Shown piece by piece: positions 46,440 through 57,292 of a stretch of 64,000 nucleotides of DNA. Source of the stretch: Argentina anserina (taxonomy: Eukaryota; Streptophyta; Magnoliopsida; Rosales; Rosaceae); the NCBI RefSeq assembly GCF_933775445.1, contig NC_065876.1:21390001-21454000 (forward strand). Direction: 5' to 3'. Below the pieces are notes generated by a model. It made no database searches, had not been told where the DNA came from, and was given only the letters and a program-made list of their open reading frames with translations. The first letter of the stretch is position 1; each line of letters starts with the position of its first letter. The position numbers were made by a program, and so were the translations under genes.

Positions 46440-47636
46440 AAAAAAAGTTCGCCATCGATATCCAAACTATTGTGTCAAGGTCAATGTAGTACTACAACTC
46501 TGAGTTGTACCAATGTAGTACCCAAACTTGTAATTCGCTATCAACGAAGGGTCTGAACCCACTTTCCGTTACGGCTCCGTTATCTCGGTCACGTGTCCTG
46601 CACGTGACCACACAAAAAATTCAACAGTGGTACCCAAACTCTTGTGGCAAAGTTAATGTAGTACCCAAATTCTGAGTTGTACCAATGTAGCACCCAAACT
46701 CGTTTTTCGCTATCAATGAGGGGTCTGATGCCAATTTACGTCATGATTTCGTCTTATGGATCAAAATAAAAAAAATGTATTTACCTAAATAACTCTATGT
46801 GGGTTCTAAGACCCTAAATAAGACTCTTACAGTAAATATCTAGAATTAAGAAACAACTTACAAATTGGGCAAAACACCAACTCATTCTCATTATGCTCCG
46901 GACACCTCACCACTACAGTGTGGCATCGAGGAGCTCCACCTCCTCTCATCCCCACCGCCTCCTCCTTCACCACCAACACCATCTTTGAGCTCCTCCACCT
47001 CTCCTTGGAACCCCCGATCCATCGACACGTCACGATCGCAGACCTTTACTCTGAGATTCTCGACCGCCGACCGCACCGCTTTACATGCCTCGAATGTCGT
47101 AGGTGGAGGATGTGAGGGAGACGATGTTGTGGCTCAAGGCGGAACTGCCGAGCTCGGAGAAGTCGTCATCGTGATTGAAGAGTTTGAAAGAAACACAACC
47201 CGTAGTGTTGTTTTGTCTCGAAATCTGAGCTCATAAATACAGTGTGGAAGGAGTGAAAGTGAAAGAGAATGAGAAGAAAATGAGAAAAGACAAGAAGTTA
47301 TGACACGTGACCCAGAAGATGGAGTTGTGATAGAAATTGGCTTCAGACCCCTCGTTGATAGAGAAAAACGAGTTTAGGTACTACATTGGTACAACTCAAA
47401 GTTGAGGTACTACATTGATCTTACCACAAGAGTTTGAGTACCGATGTTGAAATTTTTTTTTGTGGTCACGTGCGGGACATGTGACCAAGATAACGAAGCC
47501 GTAACGGAAATTGAGCTCAGACCCTTCGTTGATAGCGAATTACAAGTTTGGGTACTATATTGGTACAACTCAGAGTTGGGGTACTACATTGACCTTGCCA
47601 CAATAGTTTGGGTACCGATGACGACGAAATTAACTC
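46440..47636. mobile_element. Mutator-like non-autonomous element with long inverted repeats
   Basis: Flanked by a perfect 9 bp duplication TTGTTATAA (46431-46439 and 47637-47645), the size typical of Mutator-like elements. The terminal inverted repeats extend at least 300 bp: CCAAACTATTGTG at the left matches CACAATAGTTTGG at the right, and so on through GGTCAATGTAGTAC, TACCAATGTAGTACCCAAAC and CACGTGACCACA. Each arm contains the same phrase twice (ACCCAAACTC and similar). The 0.45 kb core (46860-47310) is GC-rich and could be captured host sequence, but I cannot identify it, and no transposase is present. Confidence 0.85.
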
Positions 47637-48143
47637 TTGTTATAATTGCATTTAGGTAGTGTTAAATTACAGATACTATTGGATGGTGCCTAATGATTAG
47701 TATTGCTAGCCTTTGAAACTGCCAGATTGCTTAATGTGTGATCCAATTAATTTTGAACTAAAATGATGGCCGTTCAAATTGTAATATCAAAGGCAAACAT
47801 GGGTTGATAATGTATTAACGTTTAGTTTTGTTATTAGTGTTGTTAAGCCTGATATATTTATAGTTCTACTATAGAGTATTGAGATGCCAATCGGTTTCAG
47901 GAATCAGAAAGTGGGACATGGCATGTACTTGTAGCAGATGAGAGTTGTGAGGAGCCAGCAAGAACCTGTCTATGCATTACCAGGCCAAGTGTCTCCAAAG
48001 CTTCTGGTGGACTTTTGCCATCTCAAAACACATTGCCAAACTCTTGTACCTCTCAGTTTGTTACCAGTCACAATGATAAATCCACAACTAAGACGGGTAA
48101 AAGAAAAGAGAGGTCCCCATCTCCTTCCCACCTAATGACTTAA

Positions 48144-48893
48144 ATCTTCTTCCTGCTTTGTATCAAATTTGCAGGCATGTTCCTTCGAATTCTAGCTTTG
48201 GGTTCTTATCACAGAGTAACGGCAGCTGGTCAGGAGAAGCAGGATGACCTCACAACGGCCTTCAACTGCCTGCAACACACTCCAGCTTGACCTGTTAGTT
48301 TCTCTGATGTTGTAACATACTGCAACTTTTGTAGATACAGCTCATTCTTTATAGTCAACTGAACAAAATAAAAAAAGAAGAAAAAAGAAATTGAAGCTTA
48401 TGTGTTGAACTTTTGGCACTAAGCTCTTTCTTCAACCTGTTATGTTGATATATAGGTGTTGCAATTAGGCCATTCATATTTGTCCTTAGTTATTCATCAT
48501 GTAAGAAGGATAACTATTCCTTGCGTCAGTTGCGTGCAATTTTGTTAAATAAAAATATTAATAATTTTCCGAATCTGATCGCATAGTTCATGGTTTAGGC
48601 TTGTAGTATGATTTGCGAGATTTGGGTATCATACCACTCACCCAAATGTCAATCTGCGGTTGTCTTAAGCACTTGGTTTATGTTTCTTGGTATAAGAAAT
48701 GATGGCATAAGTGAAACACTGATGCTTGTTGTAACATGGAAATTGAGAAGGCAATTTCTTTGTTTTAATCCTCACTGTTCTATCAAATCATCAATCTATC
48801 TGTTCTGAAGCCGTAACACCGAGTAGAAACAGTGGCTCTGGAGGTCGTAAGTGGAGCTTTCTCTCTGGTTTATTTCAGGAAATATTTCATAAG
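48144..48893. other. Downstream of PRORP, intergenic
   Basis: Presumably the former PRORP 3' UTR followed by intergenic DNA. A 66-codon open frame at 48608 has no recognisable motif. The end resembles an intron-like or leader sequence before the BAG-domain pseudogene. Confidence 0.4.
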
Positions 48894-49668
48894 ATGGCAT
48901 CTCGGGAGGTCAATGTCGTCTCAATCCCGGTCCGTTACGCCGCCGGAGCGTAGCTGGGACGTGTCGGACCGCCTACCCTGCCATGCGGCTGTGGAGATCT
49001 AGAGGGCCTTCAAAGGGCATCTGGTGAGGAAAAGCGTGAGCAAGATTGCCGGGATCAAGCGCGAGGTGGATGAGATTTCAGAGAGAGTTTCGAACAAGGA
49101 GGTGATGGATTTGGTGAGAACCGACGCCAAGGAGCGGCTTAGTGTGGTGGAGATGCTGATGAGCTTGCTTCTGAAGCTGGATTCCGTCAAGGGAGTCGAC
49201 TCTGGAGTTAGGGATTTGAGGAAGGGGATTATTAAGAAGGCGATTGCGGAAAATCATCAAACACCTAGCAGGCATGAATTGCCTAGGCAAGAAACTGCCC
49301 TGCAGGATAGGGTGGAGGCCTCTGCGGCATTTGACCAAACACATAGCGGGCATGAATTGCCGAAGCAAGAAATTGATTCAGAGTTCGGAATCTTTGTAGA
49401 GAGCGGCGAGACGACTGTGAATGAGAGCCCATTGTGCGACTCAAGTGAAAGCGAGAAGAGTAATGAGGGGCTGTTAAAGAAAATGGCGGAGGAGAATGAG
49501 AGGATGGTGGGTTTGGTGACGGAGCTGGTTCACCGAAATGAGAAGCTGCGCCGATTGCTGGGAACGCTGTCGCAGAGGGTGGAGATGCTGGAGAGGGCTC
49601 TGATTAATGAGAGGCTGAGGAAGAAGAAGAGAAGGCATGCTCTAGATTGCACGGAGGAGTTCTTCTAG
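48894..49668 (+). pseudogene. BAG-domain co-chaperone pseudogene with IQ motif
   Basis: Plant BAG5/6/7-type proteins bind calmodulin through an IQ motif and Hsp70 through the adjoining BAG domain. The ATG at 48894 opens MASREVNVVSIPVRYAAG, the usual N-terminus of this group. The frame then shifts near 48945-48960, and the IQ motif appears in the second frame as AAVEI followed by TAG (49000-49002, where Gln is expected) and RAFKGHLVRKSVSKI. The BAG domain continues intact: IKREVDEISERV, DAKERLSVVEMLMSLLLKLD, VDSGVRDLRKGIIKKA. After an acidic linker a C-terminal coiled coil follows (EENERMVGLVTELVHRNEKL, LSQRVEMLERALINERLRKK) and a stop at 49666-49668. No intron is seen. A shortened product starting at an internal ATG (49104) would lack part of the BAG domain, so I call it a pseudogene. 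Confidence 0.75.
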
Positions 49669-50016
49669 ATGATTCAAAATTTCTGTGGATCTTTGTTGTT
49701 TGTTAACTCGATTAATGAAACATTGCTGCTTGTGAAGAAACATTTGTTACTCTTTGAGTCTTTTCAATGAGATTCACCATATTAATAACCATTGAAACAT
49801 TACTACTGTGTTTGCTAACTGATGATAACACAGTGCTGGAGCGTTTTCACACTCATGTCATCATGCATATAATAGTAGAGAATCAGTTTGTCAATTTCAT
49901 TTGAGCTTGAATCTCATAATTCAGAAACCCTAATCTCTTGGATCATTTTGCACTTATGTGATAAGTCATCATACATATAAGCACCCAATCGGTTTCTTTT
50001 CATAAATTCTAAGCTT
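49669..50016. other. Short intergenic stretch
   Basis: AT-rich, probably the former 3' UTR of the BAG pseudogene. No gene or repeat is recognised. Confidence 0.4.
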
Positions 50017-50610
50017 TCAGAGCATCCGCACCGGCGAGCAAATGTGCCGGCGTGCACGAGCAGGAAGAGGGACCGGCCGGAGGAGCTCGAGTAGTAGAAG
50101 GGGAGACTCGCACCGGCGAGCAGGAGGAGGCGAGCTGCTCGCCCAGTCAACCGAGTCGTGGTGCTCGTCCGATCGCTCAAGAAAATTTTGCTCCGGCGTT
50201 TGCTCGTTCGCTTGGCGGAGCCCACCGCCCGTGGGTGACGTCAGGCACGGGCGAATTTTTTTTATGTTAGGCGCATGCAACGCACGCGCCAGTAAAAAAA
50301 AATAGCGAGCCAATGAATGGCTGACACGTGTCTCACCGATTGGCCAACGGTCCAATAGATCTAGGCCTTCCATTTTGAATCAGAAATTTCGATCCAACGG
50401 CCAGAATTAATTGGCAACGGCTACTATTTGATCATAACGGAAATAAACCCAAAAAATTATAAAAAAATCCCAAAAATTTCAAAATTCTCCAAAAAATTGC
50501 CTATAAATACTACTTCAATTTGTTATGAACTCACACCAATTTGTGCACAACAAATTTCACATCTTCCTCCATCTCCTCTCTCATTTCGTTTAGCATATTT
50601 TTCCAAAACA

Positions 50611-51844
50611 ATGGGCACCCATTGGCTTCCTTCCGAAGATTTACAAATGTGCATTTCTTTTGTCCGTCATAGCATTGATGAATATGACGGTAACAAACAA
50701 AAGAGGGACAAATTGTGGAAGACAATTCATGGCGATTATATGCAAAATTGGGTGCTAGCACCGGGTGAGAAACCTCCGAAGGAGCCGAGGACCCGAATCG
50801 CGCTCGCTTCTCACTACAACAAGTTCAAGCTACTCTTGCAAAAATGGGGCGAATGTTTGGCGGCATCACGACAACGTATAGCTAGCGGCACTTCGCTAAT
50901 GGACGAAGTAAATACATTATTTTATCATATATTATAATTTTTATTTGATTATATGAATTAAATTATGTAATTTATATCTAATTTGTTTAAATATGTAGCA
51001 TTGTTTACATATTTAATTATTTTAATATATTTAATTTTGTTTACATTATTTGTTTTATTTAATTTGTTTAAATATGTAGCATTGTTTACATTATTTGTTT
51101 TAATATATCTAATTTGTTACATTATTTATTTTATCTAATTTATTTAAATTATGTAATTAAATAAGTACCTAATATAAGTTTTTTACATCAGGAACGACAA
51201 GCTCAATCATGTTACTATATTGCCAAGAAGAAAAAGTTTACACACTTTGAATGTTGGGAAGTGGTTAAAGATCATCCATCTTTCGTTGCGGTGATACTTA
51301 CTACTCCATCTCCATATGCAATTAGTTACCACGGTACTCCTTCTGCAACTGAATAATCTCCAACCATCAATTTGGACAAATTGACGACCAATTGAATGAG
51401 ACACCTCAAAGCAACACGACAGCTCCATCGAGTCCACCTAGACCAATGGGAACCAAGGCGGCAAAGGAAGCTAGGCGCCAAAAGAAACAGGGTAAGACTC
51501 CTATTAAGCAACGGGTGGAGGTTTTGCATACCATTGCAAGTGACCAAACATCATGGCATACCAAGAGGCTAGCCCATAATGAAAGTGAGCTTAATTATTA
51601 TACGGAGTACATAGACATTCAAAAGCGGAAAGAAGTAAGGGCGGAAGAAGAGTTACGATTGAAGAAACAAGAGAATGACACAAGGATCATGACAATGGAT
51701 TTGGAGGCTATGACCCCAATCTCGAAAAGGTATTTTACCAAGAGGAAACTAGCAATCCTTAATGAAGGAGAAGCTAGTCAAGATCAACCTACCGATGAAA
51801 CATATTCGGATTGTTATCACCCAAATCGCGTGCTTTTTCCATAG
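50611..51844 (+). pseudogene. Harbinger ORF1, Myb/SANT-like DNA-binding protein
   Basis: In PIF/Harbinger elements this protein binds the element ends and brings in the transposase. Exon 1 (50611-50907) reads WLPSEDLQMCISFVRHSIDE and LWKTIHGDYMQNW, then ALASHYNKFKLLLQKWGECL, the trihelix/Myb-like fold of this family. Exon 2 starts at 51192 (ERQAQSCYYIAKKKKFTHFE, CWEVVKDHPSF). The frame breaks near 51350 and resumes as RPMGTKAAKEARRQKKQ with a charged coiled-coil C-terminus ending at TAG 51842-51844. A frameshift therefore separates the DNA-binding and C-terminal parts, and the protein is probably non-functional. Confidence 0.8.
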
Positions 51845-52008
51845 TAGTTATAGTATTGTACTAAGAATAAATCTGGGTTTGGCTCGTCATTTTATGTAAT
51901 TTAAATTTTTCGAGAAATAAAATACAATTTATTTATTAAGTTGAAATTGAAATACACATTAAATTAAAACACATACTGAAATTAAACACAAGCTTAATAA
52001 TTAAACAT

Positions 52009-52480
52009 TGTTGGCATAGGCTTATGACCGCCATAATCAGCACAACTATCAGCGCATTAAGGCTAATGTATAGCAGTCTTACAATACTAATAGCAAGTGA
52101 GCCGTACTAGCTACGCAATGGGCCTCTTCGCGGCCCAAACTAACTACGGACGCGGCCTCACGCGCATCTCAAAGAAGGCTCCAGAGAACACCTTAATCGG
52201 ACGTCGTCCCACATCGAATGATAGGTAAACGATCTACCTCAACTCAACAATAAAAGGTCAAACTCTTGACCTTATAAGGTAAGTACACTGAACTCCCTAT
52301 TGTAACTCTGCATAAATTACCATCACCCTAACTTAAGCGTCGGAGAGTTGAAGACCACGCCGTCGTGGTCTCTACTTTGACGACGTGTGCTACCTGTGAC
52401 AGGAAGGAGACAAGGAATACGGCGTACTATATCCACGAGGAGTACGGCGTACTAAATCGAGTGTAATCACAACATTAACA
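52009..52480 (+). repeat. 5' LTR of the non-autonomous LTR element
   Basis: 472 bp, the same length as the 3' LTR, with only scattered differences (for example TGTTGGCATAGG against TGTTGACATAGG). It contains GACCTTATAAGGTAAG near 52259, a possible TATA-like promoter core. Confidence 0.92.
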
Positions 52481-52481
52481 T

Positions 52482-52497
52482 TGGCGCCGTCTGTGGG
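52482..52497 (+). promoter_or_regulatory. Primer-binding site of the non-autonomous LTR element
   Basis: TGGCGCCGTCTGTGGG sits one base after the 5' LTR. TGGCGCC-type sites are common in Tat/Ogre-like gypsy elements; I cannot name the tRNA with certainty. Confidence 0.8.
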
Positions 52498-52534
52498 AAA
52501 CCGCAACAAAAGGTCAACAAAAAAAAAGGGTCAC

Positions 52535-53944
52535 ATGCAACACTTAGCCAAACAACTACACTTCGACATGGGCACTATCAATCCCTCCCCCTCCACTCCG
52601 GCAGACGATCACATCGAAGACATCACAGACCTCAGCCTCAACCACCCCCTACCCTCCGCCAACGACCCTATCATCCTCACACCCACACCCGGAACAGCCG
52701 TCAGCACTAACGCGACTCCGGATCCGACAACCGCCGCAAGAATGGAAAACATGGCTCGAGATCTAGCCGAATGCCAGCAGCGCGAGGCACTTGAACGCAA
52801 AAAGGCAGCAGCTATGCAGAGTGAGCTCGATAGGATGCGGGCACAACTCGAGCGGGCCGAGCGCAGTCATCTACATGGCGAATCAAATCGTGAGGGCAGC
52901 GCGCAAACGAGAGGACGAGAACAAGTTCACTTGAGCATCAGCTTGACTCCCTCCGAACTCGCCAAGAAACGACCACCATCGCCACGACGTATCCACAACC
53001 GTGAGGAAGAGAGCACGAGCGTCACCTCCCGCTCCATACCCCACACAACTGCTCACAACAGCGAGTCTGCCACGCTGGCTCTGATCCTGCAGCGACTAAC
53101 CGCAATAGAACAACGGGATGCCAATCCACGGTGCCAACCAGTGTTCGCAGCCAGGCCGGGCCTATTCACTACGCGAATAATGAACACCGTGCGCCCTTCT
53201 CAATCCAAGAGCCCAAAAATCACGCCGTACACAGGCGAAGGCGATCCATTCCGACACATTGATAACTTCAAGAAAGTCACTGCCAGTAGAGAATTCGACG
53301 ACGCCACCTTGTGCCACCTGTTCAGCGAAACACTAGATGGGGATGCCATGAATTGGTTATTCGAACAACCGGCGAACTATATGGATTCTTTCGCGCAGTT
53401 GACCACATCATTTCTTAATCAGTTTATCCTCATGGCCGGAGCCGCCCACACAACTAATGGCATATTTCAAGTAAAACAAGAGAGCAGGGAAACATTGGGC
53501 GCCTTCGTCATGCGATGGCAGACAGCAGCATCCAAATGTCGGAACCTGAACAAAACGCTCGCCTTGGCCGCTTTTAAGGAAGGACTACGGTCAGAGAACT
53601 TCTTGTTCCATATCAATGTGGACCCTCGAATGCGCGGCACCACATATGATGACATCATGACTGAAACAGTACGATACGCTAAGGCAGAATACGTCACATA
53701 CGGGGAAAAACGAACCCCAGTACCATCAGACAAAACCACTGCGCCGCAGACATCTGTACACACAATCCCCCTCCAGCGTGAGCTCTTCCCTAACACAGAA
53801 GACCATAGCAAAGGCAGGAAAAGAGAGTGGCATCAAGCAAATCACCTTGATGCGCGCAACAACGATCGGCACAGGGGCCGGGACAAGAACATGAGACTTG
53901 GCCATGAAGGAGGAGACCGCATCACCGGTACTCGCAGCTTCTAG
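52535..53944 (+). CDS. Retrotransposon gag polyprotein
   Basis: From the first ATG the product is 469 residues. An acidic/Pro-rich N-terminus is followed by a Glu/Arg-rich coiled coil (ENMARDLAECQQREALERKK and MQSELDRMRAQLERAERS). The retrotransposon gag capsid domain follows: PKITPYTGEGDPFRHIDNFK, LCHLFSETLDGDAMNWLFEQ, FLNQFILMAGAAHTTNGIF and QESRETLGAFVMRWQTAA, all hallmarks of the gypsy-type gag. The basic tail (KGRKREWHQ, RHRGRDKNMRLG) replaces a zinc knuckle, and no CCHC is seen. The frame is fully open and ends at TAG 53942-53944, inside a CTAG that also supplies the stop of the antisense gene. Such a gag could assemble particles, with enzymes supplied by a relative. Confidence 0.88.
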   Translation: MQHLAKQLHFDMGTINPSPSTPADDHIEDITDLSLNHPLPSANDPIILTPTPGTAVSTNATPDPTTAARMENMARDLAECQQREALERKKAAAMQSELDRMRAQLERAERSHLHGESNREGSAQTRGREQVHLSISLTPSELAKKRPPSPRRIHNREEESTSVTSRSIPHTTAHNSESATLALILQRLTAIEQRDANPRCQPVFAARPGLFTTRIMNTVRPSQSKSPKITPYTGEGDPFRHIDNFKKVTASREFDDATLCHLFSETLDGDAMNWLFEQPANYMDSFAQLTTSFLNQFILMAGAAHTTNGIFQVKQESRETLGAFVMRWQTAASKCRNLNKTLALAAFKEGLRSENFLFHINVDPRMRGTTYDDIMTETVRYAKAEYVTYGEKRTPVPSDKTTAPQTSVHTIPLQRELFPNTEDHSKGRKREWHQANHLDARNNDRHRGRDKNMRLGHEGGDRITGTRSF

Positions 53945-56489
53945 CCCCGCCGCTTCCCTCGATTCTCCTTGCGGCGGTTGTGCATCCTGATGCTCTGAGA
54001 AGGAGGAGTAGAAGAAGGAGTCTCCGGATTAGAATCAGACCTGTCATTATCACAAGATAAACCAGAAGAAGAAGAGTCAGAAATTTTCTTACCATCTTCG
54101 GCCTCCGCAGCAGGAGCAGGCTGCGAAAAGGGCGGAGTCACCTCATGTGGCATGGGCTGCGCCTCCAAGCCCTTCTCCGCCAGCCAGACCTCGTAGTCTG
54201 CGGGATCCAGCATCTCAAGCTCCTGGAACTGCGCTTTCATGTCACCCACGGCCGTGACATAGTACCCTTCCAAGTACTTGGTCATCTCCATGGATGATTT
54301 GAAGGCAGCCACGGCGCTGAACGCAGCCTCCTCCGCTACGTGGGCTTTCTCAGCCTCCACCTCCTCGCTCCTCCGCCTGACGAGCTCCTCGGCCTCGACA
54401 AGAGCAGACTGTGCCGCATCCCTCTCCGCAGCCATCTCTTGGGCGAGCGACTCCGCCACCTCCCGACGGGCAACCTCCTGCCGAAGGTCCTCCTGGAGGT
54501 TCGCTGCATTTTCCAACTTGGCCTTCGCGTTGGCCAAGTCGTTCTCCAGCAGCAACACCCTTGTCGCATAGGTGCTGTCCCATTCAACCACTTCGGCGAG
54601 CTGGCGCTGCGCCTCCAGAGCATCCCGCTCCGCATCAAGCAGGTTGAACATCATTTTTGCCGCCCTCGTGGTAGCTAGACCGAGTGGACTCCGCAGGTCC
54701 AGACCAGACCCTTCAGGCCGCCTCAAACCCCCGAGCCTGGCACGTTGGCTAAGTAAAACCAACTTCTCCAGTTCCGGAGCTCCTAGTTGGTTCAAAGGAC
54801 TGCGGTCCAATGCGGACAGATCCTCGAGTACCCGAGATTCTGTGAAGGTGAGGGGCGCCAGTTGCGTAGTCCTCTGTCTTTTAGGAGGCGGAGCTTCCAA
54901 TGTCACATCCTCTACATCTTCGGGAGCAGCAGAGGACTTTGTTTTCCTCGAAGACACGCCCGCCTTTTGCATCTTCTTCTTCTTGCCGGTCTCTTGGGAC
55001 ACCGCCGGATCAGCCAGATGCGGATCGGTATCGATACGGCCCACTCCTTCAGCATCGCTGCGGCGCGGCAACCCCTGCTCGTTTGGCAGGCTCGCGTGCG
55101 AGGGAATCGGCAGATCCACGACCGCGGAGGAATCCTCGACCCGCTGCGCCGAGGCAATCACCTTCTTCGTCGAGGCCGCCACCTTCTTAGACATGACGCG
55201 TCGCAACATCGTGACCGCTAGTCCTTCAGTATTCGGCCTTACGTCGGGATCTTCAAGCTGCAGAAATCTGGCGTAATAGATGCGCTCCGATTTTTCAAAA
55301 TTCCTGTTGATCGAGAGCGTCGTAGCTGCACATATAACATCAGATTAGTACGCCATAAACAAAGAATAGAAGATTGAAGAGCATAGCACTACTACTTACG
55401 ATGGCGACGGAGTAATCCTTGCTCGAATAGGAGGTACGGGTTCGTCAATACCTTTAGATCGTGAACTAAGTCCTCACGATTCACTCGGTCAACCTCTCGC
55501 TCAGACAACACCAATCTCCTTCCAGCTACGCAAAAAAAAAAAGTGAGAAGGTAGCGTCAGCAAACAGTCATTCCGTAGTAACAAAATTTAGTAAAGCATC
55601 AAAACCTATAATTAATGGCCTGAAACCGCGAGGGAATTCGCTTCCCTGGGATATACTCTACCCCGTTAATGCGCCCATACTCCCACCCCTCCTCTACCAC
55701 GAAGCTATTTTTTCTCCAGTTCGCCTCTGAGGTGGGCCAGTTCTCTAAAACCTGGTACTCACTGCGCTCATCCCGCCTCACAAACCGCGCGGTCCCTCCA
55801 TTACCATTGCGCTGGTTATAGTCCACCTTGAAGAAATGGAGTACCTCCGCCGCAGTAGGGGCCGAACACCCCGACAGGTGGAATAATGAGCAGAGACCGA
55901 GAAGGACTCGCCACATGTTATAGCTACCTTGGCCAAAAGCCAAGCCAAACTCCGCCACAAGACACTGCAGGCGGGGGTCTAACGGCAACTCCACCCCAAG
56001 TCGTAGTACAGAGGGACTTACTAGCGCGTACCCATTCGGCAACATTGAACAAAATTCATCACGCCGAATCGCACGGGCGACGATCGTGGCAGGTCACTTA
56101 AATTCCTCCACATAGCCATGCACTGCGGCGGAGTCGGCTCCATGTGGTTCTTCCACCTCCGACCTCTGCACCCCGCCATCTAACCAACGCCTTACAGGCG
56201 CTGGGCTCAATGTTGGGCCTGAAGTGCTAGTCCCCGAGGCACTTATGAAACGCTCAGACACCCCTTCACTTTCCCCAATATCTTCACGTTGCGACTCCAT
56301 GGTGCATGACGACTCACTCGTGTCCCAGTTCGCTAATACTCTTGCAAAGACAGTAGAACGATCTTCGCGACGCAAGTCGTTTCCACCACTACGCCGCACC
56401 AAGTCCAAGTAGTTGGCCTCCAATTCACTTGTCCAACTTCCTTCTGCAGACGCGGAATCGCTGTCAGTTAGTATAGTTATCCTAGGCAT
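53941..56489 (-). CDS. Spliced antisense gene of the LTR element (Transposase_28-like N-terminus, coiled-coil C-terminus)
   Basis: Predicted exons: 56489-55606, 55518-55400, 55325-53941; GT-AG junctions join in phase to 796 codons. Residues 1-130 are acidic and Ser-rich (ITILTDSDSASAEGSW). The next domain (FCSMLPNGYALVSPSVLRLG, LPLDPRLQCLVAEFGLAFGQ, YNMWRVLLGLCSLFHLSG) resembles the 'putative gypsy-type transposon' family (Transposase_28) found in plant LTR elements. Exons 2-3 carry LVLSEREVDRVNREDLVHDL and RNFEKSERIYYARFLQLEDP. A Lys-rich linker and a long coiled coil follow (for example LLENDLANAKAKLENAANLQ and ESLAQEMAAERDAAQSALVE), then DPADYEVWLAEKG and a basic tail NRRKENRGKRRG. One in-frame TGA (56096-56094) interrupts exon 1, so this copy may be dead. 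Function unknown; extra antisense ORFs are known in Tat-lineage gypsy elements. It has no similarity to a polymerase. Confidence 0.75.
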
Positions 56490-56988
56490 TACGTCGCAGC
56501 AAGCAACACCGAAGTCAAAGGCGAACAACCTAAAACTAGAAGTCAGAAAGTCAGTCAGATCTATCCTACGAACCTCGCAAGAACGAGTTTGAAGAACATG
56601 AAGAACACGAAGAACATGAAGAACACCAAATCCAGTTAACGGCGAAAACCCATCCGCACCGCCCATACAAACACCCCACTTTGCCGGAAAACACCCATCC
56701 AAAGATCAAATAGACCCAAAACCCACAAATCTGCCGGAAAAACCCAAAACCCAAAACCACTGATTTGCCCTATAAACATAAATCTACCAACAAACAACAA
56801 GCCATAAGCCGTATAAAGAAGATTCAGATTAGAAAACATACCTCAAAAAGCCGATTCACCCAAAAATCCCGATGAGTTCACATTTGGAAGAAAAGGGAGC
56901 AGACGAGAGCAAAAGAGAAGGAATGAGAGAATTTAGATTTCAAAAACTTGGATCTGTCGATAGTGACAGCCATTCTTCCCTTTCACTC

Positions 56989-56995
56989 TTTTATA
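56989..56995 (-). promoter_or_regulatory. Candidate TATA box of the antisense gene
   Basis: TATAAAA on the minus strand, about 500 bp upstream of the predicted antisense ATG. It implies a long 5' leader that could itself be spliced. Positional inference only. Confidence 0.4.
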
Positions 56996-57292
56996 GTGAA
57001 CTCTATCTCACATCCAGCCCGTTGATTCCTCAAAAGCAATCCTTAACCGTCAGATTCAGAAAACCGTTACTCGCATCCTAGCCGTCGACCCAAGAGACAT
57101 CGCTCCAGATCTCGCCACGTGGCCTGAGTTACCGAGGCAACGTTTCGGTTACACACGCCTTAATTACATGCAATAAATGTCTTCTCGGATAACGTCACCC
57201 CACGAATTTGAAACGTTCACGAAACATCCGCTCAATGCATGTACGACACATGCTGCCCACAGCGCGAATGGCGCTGCTCTCAACCTACAAGC

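Noticed and set aside
54278..55276. Plus-strand ORFs of up to 234 codons
   Set aside because: They are antisense shadows of the coiled-coil exon, which shows heptads, splice continuity and sensible composition on the minus strand.
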